This document shows, one piece after another, positions 43,490-51,421 of a stretch of DNA of 64,000 nt. This stretch comes from Clostridium_AD estertheticum_D (lineage in GTDB: Bacteria; Bacillota; Clostridia; Clostridiales; Clostridiaceae): the NCBI RefSeq assembly GCF_018861295.1, contig NZ_JAHLDM010000012.1, forward strand, positions 62,001 through 126,000, in the 5' to 3' direction. The translations under genes were made by a program, and so were the position numbers. The notes beneath the pieces are model-generated. The model ran no database searches. It saw only the letters and a program-made list of their open reading frames with translations, and was not told the origin of the DNA. Within the stretch, counting starts at the first letter, position 1. Every line of letters begins with the position of its first letter.

Positions 43490-44647
43490 ATGAGTGAAGT
43501 TTATTCGATAGGTATGCCAAGAAAAGTTTTTTCAGGGCTTGATAGCATTTTGAAAATAGAAGAAATTATTAAGATGTGTGGAGCAAAAAAAGTAGTTTTA
43601 ATTACAGATAAGGGTGTTTTTAATGCAGGAATTTTAGAAAAACCATTAGAGGTGCTTAGAGGTTTAAATGTTGAAATCAATATAATTAGTGATGTACCAA
43701 CAGAACCTGAAAAAAAGCAAGTTATGCAGATTTTTAAAGAGGCAAATGAGTTTAAAGCAGATTTGATTATTGCAATCGGTGGCGGTAGCGTTATGGATAC
43801 CACAAAGCTAGTTGCAGTTTTAATGAAAAATGAAGGTTATAGAGAAAATATATTAGATACTTCATTAATAATAGAAAATGGTATCAAAACTGTAATGGTA
43901 CCTACATCTTCTGGAACAGGAGCAGAAGTAACACCAAATGCCATAGTGATTATTCCAGAAGAAGAACTAAAGGTAGGTATTGTTACAGATAAATTTATTG
44001 GTGATTATGTAATTCTTGATCCGCAAATGACTAAAAGTTTACCACCACATATTACTGCTTCTACAGGAATAGATGCATTTTGCCATTGTATTGAATGTTT
44101 TATTTCTAAAAAATCAAATCCTATTAGTGATATATTTGCTCTAAAGGGAATTAATCTGATAAGTAAGTATATAAGACGAGCATACATTAACGGTAATGAT
44201 ATGGAGGCAAGAGAAAATATGCTTTTAGCTGCTTTCTATGGAGGATTAAGCATATCATCTGCAAGCACTGTAGCTGTACATGCATTATCTTATCCTTTAG
44301 GTGGAAAATATAGAATTGCTCATGGGGTATCCAATGCTATGCTTTTGCCATATGTGATGGAGTTCAATGCAAATTCAATTTTGGATAAACTTATAATTGT
44401 AGCAAATGAAATGGATATAGATGTAGCTGGATTATCAAAAGAAGATATAGGGAAAAAAGTAATTTCTGAAATATATCTATTGGTAAAGGATTTAAAGATC
44501 CCATCGGATCTAACAAAGTTTGGGATCACAAAAGAAGACATAGAAACATTAGTTGATGCAGCGGCTAAGGTAACAAGGTTACTTAATAATAATCCAAAAG
44601 AAATGACAAGAGATGATATGAAAAATATTTATATGAAATTGTTGTAA
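43490..44647 (+). CDS. Iron-containing alcohol dehydrogenase
   Basis: A 385-residue group III dehydrogenase. NAD-binding GGGSVMDTTK, the substrate segment PTSSGTGAEVTP, and metal ligands in DAFCHCIE and in AVHALSYPLGG...RIAHG are present. GGGAGG precedes the ATG. In this operon it could reduce the aldehyde released by the aldolase and recycle NADH. The DhaT homologue at 58524 belongs to the same superfamily but is clearly a different subfamily. Confidence 0.9.
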   Translation: MSEVYSIGMPRKVFSGLDSILKIEEIIKMCGAKKVVLITDKGVFNAGILEKPLEVLRGLNVEINIISDVPTEPEKKQVMQIFKEANEFKADLIIAIGGGSVMDTTKLVAVLMKNEGYRENILDTSLIIENGIKTVMVPTSSGTGAEVTPNAIVIIPEEELKVGIVTDKFIGDYVILDPQMTKSLPPHITASTGIDAFCHCIECFISKKSNPISDIFALKGINLISKYIRRAYINGNDMEARENMLLAAFYGGLSISSASTVAVHALSYPLGGKYRIAHGVSNAMLLPYVMEFNANSILDKLIIVANEMDIDVAGLSKEDIGKKVISEIYLLVKDLKIPSDLTKFGITKEDIETLVDAAAKVTRLLNNNPKEMTRDDMKNIYMKLL

Positions 44648-44677
44648 TTTGAATAAATTAAAAAGGGGTGTCAAAAA

Positions 44678-45136
44678 ATGATTTTTGAAAGTATGAAAAA
44701 TATGAAAGATTATACTAGCATTAATAGTAATTTTAAAGCTGCCTTTAATTTTTTAAAAAATACTGATTTAAATTCACTTAAAGTGGGTAGACATGAAGTT
44801 GACGGAGAAAATGTATACGTTTTAGTACAGGAATATACAACACAAAATGCTGATGAAAGACGTTTTGAAGCGCATGTAAAATATATAGATATACAGTATG
44901 TTGTTTCTGGAACAGAGATTATTGGATTTATGCCCACTGAATCCCTAGAGATTATGGAAGATAAATTACAAGAAAGGGATGCCGCCTTTTATAAAAACGT
45001 TTCAGATTATACTAAACTACAATTTAAAACGGGTGATTATGGAATATTTTTTCCAGAGGATGGTCATAAACCATGTTGCGCTTTTTTAGAGCCATCACAT
45101 GTAAAAAAAATCGTTGTTAAAGTTTGTATTAATTAA
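44678..45136 (+). CDS. YhcH/YjgK/YiaL family protein
   Basis: A 152-residue cupin-like protein with EAHVKYIDIQYVVSGTE and FFPEDGHKPCC, the family's metal-site sequences. Relatives lie in sialic acid (YhcH) and 2,3-diketogulonate (YiaL) operons and probably open or isomerise sugar rings. Its presence strengthens the view that the substrate is a keto- or acid-sugar. AAAGGGG precedes the ATG. Confidence 0.85.
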   Translation: MIFESMKNMKDYTSINSNFKAAFNFLKNTDLNSLKVGRHEVDGENVYVLVQEYTTQNADERRFEAHVKYIDIQYVVSGTEIIGFMPTESLEIMEDKLQERDAAFYKNVSDYTKLQFKTGDYGIFFPEDGHKPCCAFLEPSHVKKIVVKVCIN

Positions 45137-45171
45137 TAAATTTTAATGCAAAAGGAAAGAAGGAGATACAA

Positions 45172-45876
45172 ATGACAACTTTAATGGCTTTTATCATAGG
45201 AGTCCTACAAATTACTATACTTGATTTAACATTATCTGGTGACAACATTGGTGTTATAGCATTAGCAACAAAAGACCTATCGCCTAAATTTGCGAAGAAA
45301 GCTAGTTTTATAGGAATATCAGGAGCTATAGGATTAAGAGTGTTATTTGCATGTATTATTACTCAAATAATGGCTATACAGTGGTTACCGATTAAGTTAG
45401 TTGGTGGACTTGTTTTAGTAAAAATAACATGGGACTTTATTAAGCCACAGTCTAAAGAAGCAGAGTGTGATGTAAAAAAAACAGATAAATTTTGGGGAGC
45501 TGTAGCTGTAATCGTTATAGCTGATATTAGTATGAGTCTTGATAATGTAATTGCAATAGCAAGTACAGCAGATGGCAATGTTTTATTAATTGTTATCGGT
45601 ATTTTGATAAACATACCTATAATTTTTTATGGAAGTCAATTTGTTGCAAACTTAATGAAAGATCACCCTATTGTTATATTCATAGGTGGTGCAATACTTG
45701 CTCATACATCATTTAAAATGATACTTGAGGATAATATAACTATAAAATATTTAAGCCTTCCAAATATAGTTTCAGTGATAATTCCATGGGTTTTTGCCAT
45801 TGGTATATTGTTGTATGGATACTTAGTAATAAAAAAATTAAAAAAAGGGAAAATACCCTATGGAGTAGAGTTTTAA
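45172..45876 (+). CDS. TerC/YjbE-type integral membrane protein
   Basis: A 234-residue protein with about seven helices and two copies of the family motif: LTLSGDNIGVIALA near residue 20 and ISMSLDNVIAIAS near 125. The acidic residues within the membrane are typical of TerC. Related proteins export manganese or help secreted metalloproteins, and many are under a manganese riboswitch, but none is present here. Its position in a catabolic operon is unusual. GAAGGAG precedes the ATG. Confidence 0.85.
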   Translation: MTTLMAFIIGVLQITILDLTLSGDNIGVIALATKDLSPKFAKKASFIGISGAIGLRVLFACIITQIMAIQWLPIKLVGGLVLVKITWDFIKPQSKEAECDVKKTDKFWGAVAVIVIADISMSLDNVIAIASTADGNVLLIVIGILINIPIIFYGSQFVANLMKDHPIVIFIGGAILAHTSFKMILEDNITIKYLSLPNIVSVIIPWVFAIGILLYGYLVIKKLKKGKIPYGVEF

Positions 45877-45914
45877 TAAATGATTAAAAATTTATAAGTT
45901 AGGAGGATAACATT

Positions 45915-47075
45915 ATGCAATATGCAAAGTTACATGAACTGACTTGGGATGGTACTATTTACCACAATGGTGACATGGGAATGTTGGAGGCACTGCTACC
46001 AACCGGAGGATACCAAACCGCACATTCACCGGCAATGGTGGAACTGCCTAATGGCGACCTGCTATGCTGCTGGTTCGCAGGCACCTACGAGGGCAGTGCA
46101 GATATCCACATCATCTGTTCTATCCTGCCTAAGGATGCACCGGCCTGGTTGTCACCAGTCGATATCTCTAGCGACTCCACCCGCAGTGAGCAGAATCCTT
46201 CATTGTTTTACGGCCCTGATAATGCAGTTTGGGCCATGTATACCGCTCAGCTAGACCGTCAGGAGGGAAAGGACAACATGCAGTACACATCCGTGGTTCG
46301 TTGCCAAAAGAGCACCGACGGTGGCAAGACATGGGGATCATATGAGACAATTTTCCCAGAGGAGGGCACCTTCTGTCGCCAGCCGATCCAGATCCTGTCC
46401 AACGGACGTTGGATTTTTTCAAACTGGTTGTGCACCGATTCGGTGGACGGGTTGTCCGGTGATCCAACCGCATTCCGTATCTCGGACGACGAGGGAAAGA
46501 CCTGGCGAATGGTCATGATGCAAAAGAGTAATGGTCATGTTCATGCTAATGTGGTAGAGCTTGAAAATGGACATCTGGTTGCTTTTATGCGTAACCGTGA
46601 GGCTTACCGCATTCACCGTAGTGAGTCCTTTGACTGGGGCGAAACCTGGAGCAAGCCAGTACTGACCCCACTTCCAAACAACAATTCCAGCATCAGCGCA
46701 CTAAGGTTGCAGAGCGGTCGTATCGCCATTGCGTACAACCCAACCTGTACGCCTGATCCTCATCCTGGCAAGGCTGCTTGGCCTGGTCTGCGTTGCCCGG
46801 TGGCGGTGGCTCTTTCTGAGGACGGCGGCCTGACTTTCCCTATTATTCGCTGGATGGAGAGAGGCGAGGGATTCATGGGTGATGAGAACAAGACCAACAA
46901 TCGTCAGTACGAGTACCCATATCTTATGCAATCCGCTGACGGAGAACTACATCTTACTTACGCGTCCCACACCCGCCTTGGAGTGAAATATGTTCGATTT
47001 ACCGAGCAGGACGTGTTGGGTAAAAAACGTGAGGGAGTGGGACTCTATAACCCCACAGCTGCTCAGAGTCACTAA
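45915..47075 (+). CDS. Cytoplasmic sialidase-like (BNR repeat) protein
   Basis: A 386-residue six-bladed-propeller-type protein. Asp-box motifs STDGGKTW (near 134), SDDEGKTW (near 188), SFDWGETW (near 235) and SEDGGLTF (near 303) are visible. There is no signal peptide, and I do not see the FRIP arginine motif of classical sialidases, so the activity is uncertain; it belongs to the predicted-neuraminidase group COG4692. Base composition is near half GC with codon use unlike the neighbours, so it was probably acquired from another lineage. AGGAGG precedes the ATG. It probably handles an imported glycoside or lactone. Confidence 0.8.
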   Translation: MQYAKLHELTWDGTIYHNGDMGMLEALLPTGGYQTAHSPAMVELPNGDLLCCWFAGTYEGSADIHIICSILPKDAPAWLSPVDISSDSTRSEQNPSLFYGPDNAVWAMYTAQLDRQEGKDNMQYTSVVRCQKSTDGGKTWGSYETIFPEEGTFCRQPIQILSNGRWIFSNWLCTDSVDGLSGDPTAFRISDDEGKTWRMVMMQKSNGHVHANVVELENGHLVAFMRNREAYRIHRSESFDWGETWSKPVLTPLPNNNSSISALRLQSGRIAIAYNPTCTPDPHPGKAAWPGLRCPVAVALSEDGGLTFPIIRWMERGEGFMGDENKTNNRQYEYPYLMQSADGELHLTYASHTRLGVKYVRFTEQDVLGKKREGVGLYNPTAAQSH

Positions 47076-47175
47076 GAGAACAAGGAAGATTCAGAGTGTG
47101 GCCATGTTTACCGACAATGGAATCGATGGTTGCGGCCTGTTCTCCCTTCCAAAGGATGCAAGAAATCTTACTTAG
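47076..47175 (+). pseudogene. GC-rich coding-like remnant
   Basis: The 100 bp after the sialidase-like stop keep the high GC and stay open in another frame (SVAMFTDNGIDGCGLFSLPK). It has no start or ribosome site. It is probably the tail of a gene lost when the segment was inserted. Confidence 0.35.
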
Positions 47176-47219
47176 AAATCCTATAAATTATTATTCAAAT
47201 AGAAAAGGAGAGAGTTATT

Positions 47220-48128
47220 ATGAAGAATGTTGAATTAAAAGGTATTATCACACCAATTCTAACCCCTATGAATCCCGATGAATCGATCAATTTGAAGGAG
47301 CTGCGTAACCAGATTGAACGCATGTTGGAAGGCGGAGTCCATGGTCTGTTTCCATTCGGAACCAACGGCGAAGGTTACATCCTAAGCGAAAATGAAAAAA
47401 TTCAGGTTCTTGAGACTACTATCGACCAAGTGAAAGGTCGTGTTCCAGTGTACGCAGGTACTGGCTGCATTTCCACGGCTGATACCATTCGTATTAGCAA
47501 GAAGGCACAGGAGATTGGTGCCGACGTGCTATCCATTATTACTCCTAGCTTTGCTCTTGCTTCACAAAAAGAGCTTTACGACCACTACGTTGAAATTGCT
47601 AAGCATGTAGATATTCCAATCGTGCTGTACAACATCCCTGCACGCACAGGCAACAAATTGCTTCCTGAAACCGTTGCAAAGTTGGCTAAAGATGTAGACA
47701 TCATCATGGGTGCCAAAGACTCCAGTGGTGACTGGGATAACCTACTTGCCTACATAAACCTTACAAAGGACATAGACAAAGACTTCCGTGTTTTGTCCGG
47801 AAACGATGCACTAATTCTACCTTGCCTAGAGGCAGGCGGTGCAGGCGGCATCGCAGGATGTTCCAACGTATATCCTCATGTTATGGCATCTATTTATGAA
47901 CTGTTCAAGGCTGGTAAGCTCGAAGAGGCTAAAGTCGCTCAGGACTCCATCGCCTCCTTCCGTGCCGTATTCAAATATGGCAACCCTAACACTGTTGTTA
48001 AAAAGGCTGTTTCTCTGCTTGGTTATCCTGTAGGCGACTGCCGCCGTCCATTCAACTACCTATGTGACGAAGGTATTGACGCACTAAAACAAGTTTTGAA
48101 GGAAAACGTTGACAAAGGGATGCGTTAA
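47220..48128 (+). CDS. DapA/NAL family aldolase, second paralogue
   Basis: A 302-residue aldolase, clearly related to that at 42579 (shared GTNGE, YNIPARTG and KDSSG motifs) but with much higher GC and different codon use. The Schiff-base lysine is in MGAKDSSGD. AAAGGAGAG precedes the ATG. It travels with the sialidase-like gene, so the two may act in sequence. Whether both aldolases act on the same compound cannot be told. Confidence 0.88.
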   Translation: MKNVELKGIITPILTPMNPDESINLKELRNQIERMLEGGVHGLFPFGTNGEGYILSENEKIQVLETTIDQVKGRVPVYAGTGCISTADTIRISKKAQEIGADVLSIITPSFALASQKELYDHYVEIAKHVDIPIVLYNIPARTGNKLLPETVAKLAKDVDIIMGAKDSSGDWDNLLAYINLTKDIDKDFRVLSGNDALILPCLEAGGAGGIAGCSNVYPHVMASIYELFKAGKLEEAKVAQDSIASFRAVFKYGNPNTVVKKAVSLLGYPVGDCRRPFNYLCDEGIDALKQVLKENVDKGMR

Positions 48129-48204
48129 TATGAGTATGCTTGAATTGATATAAGGTCCCCAACTGCAAAAAATAATTATGTATAAAAGAGAGGAGATCAT
48201 ACAA

Positions 48205-49488
48205 ATGACTATTCCAATGATTATTGCCCTAGTTATCACTGTAGGCATGGTTATTTTAATCATGATAGACAAACTTCCATTCGGTGCACCTCCAATTCTT
48301 GCATGTTTACTAATGGTTATTTTTGGCGTAACCAATATCAAGACTGCCTTCGGAGGTTTTTCTAACGCTACTATTATTATGCTTGCTTCTTTCATGGCAA
48401 TCGTGGCTGCTCTAGAAAAAACTAACCTTATTGGTGCATTCAGAAGAATGGTTTTGAATATGGCTAATAAAGGTGGATTTAAGGCATATATAATGTTATT
48501 TATTATAGTTATGTTAGCTAGCAGTATATTCGGCACAGGCTCAACTGCATTTTATATTCTTACTTTAGGTATATTATCTACTATACAGTATACTGACAAG
48601 TTACCACGTGGTAAAGTTATTGCTGCTGCCGGTTTCGCATGTAACCATCCACTAATTCCTATAAATGTTACATTACAATATGGTATTGTTATTGCTGTTT
48701 TAGAAGCTGCTGGTTCAACTGTTATTAAAGTTAACTTAGTAAAATTCTCTATTGTAAACTTAATACTTTCATTAGCTTATATAGCATGGGCTTTAATTGG
48801 TTATAAAGTTCTACCTAATAAAAACGTTGATGATACAGAAAATGGAGATGGTAAGGCGGCGCAAGAAATAGTCTACGATTTACCAAAATGGAAAGAATAT
48901 ACAACATATGCAGCCTTTTTAGCGGCTGTTGTTGGTATGATTCTTCAAAGTAAAATTGGCGATGCAGCATATATGATTCCAGGTTTATCTGCAGCTCTAG
49001 TTTTAGTTATCAATGTTTTGAATTTCGATGAAATTCGTAACAACATCGGTGCTCCAATTATTTTGATGTCTGCTGGTGTTATCGGTGTTGCAGATGCTCT
49101 TGGAAGTACAGGCTTAACTGCTTTAGTTGGTAAAACTGTAGCTAGTATGCTTGGTACTAACGTTAATGCTTTCGTACTAATCTTTGTTTTCTGTATGCTA
49201 ACAAGTCTACTTGCAACCCTTACAGGATCCACTATAGGTACTGTATATGTATTTGCACCTATGGCTATTTCTACTTGCATGAGCTTGGGTCTAAATCCGA
49301 CTGCTGCAGCTGCTGCAATCGTACTTTCAGGTTGGAACGGCCATTTCTTACCAATTGATGGTTTGCCAGCTATGGTAATGGGAATTGGTAAGTATAAGCT
49401 AACAGAATTTTGGAAATACACAATTCCAATGTACTTCATCCGTTTGATTGCTTTGACTGTAGCATCTGTATTGATTTTCCCACTGTAA
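48205..49488 (+). CDS. Ion-transporter-superfamily permease (SLC13/CitM-like)
   Basis: About 427 residues with 11-12 helices in two related halves. I start at the ATG at 48205 (GAGGAG upstream) rather than 48178. Helix-breaking motifs such as FGTGSTAFYILTLG and LTGSTIGTVYVFAP occupy equivalent places in each half, as in the DASS/CitMHS/ArsB group that takes up organic anions. It is the only transporter in the locus, so it probably imports the acid substrate. Its GC content is intermediate. Confidence 0.8.
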   Translation: MTIPMIIALVITVGMVILIMIDKLPFGAPPILACLLMVIFGVTNIKTAFGGFSNATIIMLASFMAIVAALEKTNLIGAFRRMVLNMANKGGFKAYIMLFIIVMLASSIFGTGSTAFYILTLGILSTIQYTDKLPRGKVIAAAGFACNHPLIPINVTLQYGIVIAVLEAAGSTVIKVNLVKFSIVNLILSLAYIAWALIGYKVLPNKNVDDTENGDGKAAQEIVYDLPKWKEYTTYAAFLAAVVGMILQSKIGDAAYMIPGLSAALVLVINVLNFDEIRNNIGAPIILMSAGVIGVADALGSTGLTALVGKTVASMLGTNVNAFVLIFVFCMLTSLLATLTGSTIGTVYVFAPMAISTCMSLGLNPTAAAAAIVLSGWNGHFLPIDGLPAMVMGIGKYKLTEFWKYTIPMYFIRLIALTVASVLIFPL

Positions 49489-49643
49489 GCTCCAAAATTA
49501 CTTATTCTAGATAGCTTAAATGAATGGTAATCTTTTTGATCCACTTAATCCCTTATTGCATAAGAAGGATCTATGATAGAGGCGTATAAAAAAGAATTCA
49601 CTATATAATTTGATGTGTTTATTAAAACATTAAGGAGGCTCAT

Positions 49644-50387
49644 ATGTTAAAACACAAAACAGCAATTATAACTGGATCCAGCAGAGGAATTGGCAGACAA
49701 ATTGCTTTGGAGTTGTCAAGACAGGGAGCGGATGTGATCATTAATGGTAATAATCTGGAATTATTGGAAAAGCTAAAGGTTGAGATTATAGCGCAGGGAA
49801 CAAAATGCACAATTGTACAGGGGGATATCGCACTGTATGAAACATCTGAAAAGTTAACCCAGACTTGTATTGATATGTATGGTAAAATCGATATCCTGGT
49901 TAATAACGCCGGTATAAACAGTCGTGTCCCATTTCTGGAATTATCTATAAAAGAATGGAACCGAATGCTAGAGGTAAACCTTAGCGGGACCTTCTATGCA
50001 TGTAAATGTGTACTGCCATATATGATTGCTCAGAAAAGTGGCAATATTATCAATATATCTTCTACAGCAAGTAAGACTGCCCATCCGAATGCGTCCATCT
50101 GCTATGGAGCGTCCAAGGCAGCAGTTAATTCTTTGACACAGAAGTTAGCTTATGATATGGCACAATATAACATCAGGGTCAATGGAGTATGTCCCGGTGC
50201 CATATTGACGGATATGTCAATGCAGTGGACGAAGGAGTATTGTGAAAAGGTGGAAGATAAAATCCCGCTTGGTCATCTTGGCGAAACGAAAAATGTAGCA
50301 GATACAGTGATATTTTTGGCGTCAGGTATGTCAGCATTTATAACAGGAGAAACCATTAATGTAAATGGTGGAAGTTATATGAATTAG
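49644..50387 (+). CDS. Short-chain dehydrogenase/reductase
   Basis: A 247-residue SDR with the cofactor motif TGSSRGIG near residue 12, NNAG near 90, the catalytic serine in IINISSTA, and YGASK near 156. It resembles sugar or acyl ketone reductases. GGAGG precedes the ATG. It is the last gene of the acid-sugar locus and has a higher GC content than the bulk of the window, so it may have come with the transferred part. It could interconvert a keto and hydroxy acid. Confidence 0.85.
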   Translation: MLKHKTAIITGSSRGIGRQIALELSRQGADVIINGNNLELLEKLKVEIIAQGTKCTIVQGDIALYETSEKLTQTCIDMYGKIDILVNNAGINSRVPFLELSIKEWNRMLEVNLSGTFYACKCVLPYMIAQKSGNIINISSTASKTAHPNASICYGASKAAVNSLTQKLAYDMAQYNIRVNGVCPGAILTDMSMQWTKEYCEKVEDKIPLGHLGETKNVADTVIFLASGMSAFITGETINVNGGSYMN

Positions 50388-50448
50388 TTGTTTATATTAA
50401 GTTAAAGTGGACCCTGCGTCAAGGAAATTTTAAAAAAGTGGCTTAAAT

Positions 50449-50490
50449 AAAATACCCTCATGTCATAAATATGATATGAGGGTATTTTTT
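50449..50490. terminator. Terminator closing the acid-sugar locus
   Basis: An 18-bp stem with one mismatch (50449-50466 with 50471-50488, 4-nt loop) and a T-run. Confidence 0.85.
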
Positions 50491-50523
50491 ATACTTTTAT
50501 TAACATTTTTTCTTATAGTAATA

Positions 50524-50537
50524 TAACAAAAATGTAA
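50524..50537 (+). promoter_or_regulatory. BceR-type operator
   Basis: TAACA-AAAA-TGTAA fits the inverted repeat TNACA-N4-TGTAA described for BceR-like regulators. It lies 105 bp before the Bce-type ATPase gene, whose operon encodes such a regulator. Confidence 0.55.
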
Positions 50538-50641
50538 TGTTAATGAAATATACTTCGATGGTCGTTGCAAATATTATTGTATATAATAAGTACATCAGAT
50601 GGAGTTAAAACAATTAATTTAAAATAAAGGGAGGGTTATAA

Positions 50642-51421
50642 ATGAAAAATATATTAAGCGTAGAAAAAATTGAAAAGTATTATGGAAATAAAGATAATGT
50701 CACAAAGGCTATAGACAGTATCAGTTTTAAGGTAGATGAAGGCGAGTTTGTTGGGATAATGGGACCTTCAGGAAGTGGTAAAACGACATTGCTTAATTGT
50801 ATTTCAACTATTGATAATGTCACTACAGGGAAAATAATAATAAATAATAGTGATATTACTAGGTTGAAATCAAAAGCATTAGATAAGTTTAGACAAAATG
50901 AGTTAGGTTTTATATTTCAAGATTTTAACCTACTAGATACTCTTACTTCTTATGAAAATATAGCTTTAGCATTGACAATAAAAGGTGAGAAAAGTTCAGA
51001 AATAGATGGGAAAATAAAATCAGTAGCAAAATATTTAGACATTGAACCAGAACTAAATAAATATCCTTATCAAATGTCAGGTGGGCAAAAGCAAAGAGTT
51101 GCTTCTGCAAGAGCAATAGTAACAGAGCCATCCTTAGTACTTGCTGATGAACCAACAGGGGCGCTTGATTCTAAAACAGCTAGATTATTACTTGAAAAAT
51201 TAGAAAGTCTAAACAAAGATTTAAAGACCACGATACTTATGGTTACCCATGATGCTTTTACAGCAAGCTATGCTCATAGAATCCTTTTTATTAAAGATGG
51301 AAAAACCTTTAGTGAGGTAGTAAGAGGTAAGGATACTAGAAAAGAATTCTTTAATAAAATTATAGAGGTTATAACTCTACTTGGAGGTGATGATAATGTA
51401 TTCCAAAATAGCTGTAGGTAA
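50642..51421 (+). CDS. Bce-type ABC transporter, ATPase
   Basis: A 259-residue ATPase: Walker A GPSGSGKTT near residue 41, Q-loop FIFQDFNLLD, signature MSGGQKQR, Walker B LVLADEPTGALD. The sequence is of the MacB/LolD-like class used by BceAB systems, which free cell-wall lipid targets from peptide antibiotics such as bacitracin. GGGAGGG precedes the ATG. The gene overlaps the permease gene by 26 nt, indicating coupled translation. Confidence 0.92.
   Translation: MKNILSVEKIEKYYGNKDNVTKAIDSISFKVDEGEFVGIMGPSGSGKTTLLNCISTIDNVTTGKIIINNSDITRLKSKALDKFRQNELGFIFQDFNLLDTLTSYENIALALTIKGEKSSEIDGKIKSVAKYLDIEPELNKYPYQMSGGQKQRVASARAIVTEPSLVLADEPTGALDSKTARLLLEKLESLNKDLKTTILMVTHDAFTASYAHRILFIKDGKTFSEVVRGKDTRKEFFNKIIEVITLLGGDDNVFQNSCR

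Noticed and set aside
45915..46620. Several long antisense and shifted frames in the sialidase-like gene
   Set aside because: They arise because GC-rich DNA has few stop codons; they lack ribosome sites, while the plus-strand frame has clear Asp-box motifs.
48945..49544. A 199-codon minus-strand frame over the permease gene
   Set aside because: It is opposite a well-supported transporter frame and has no start signal.
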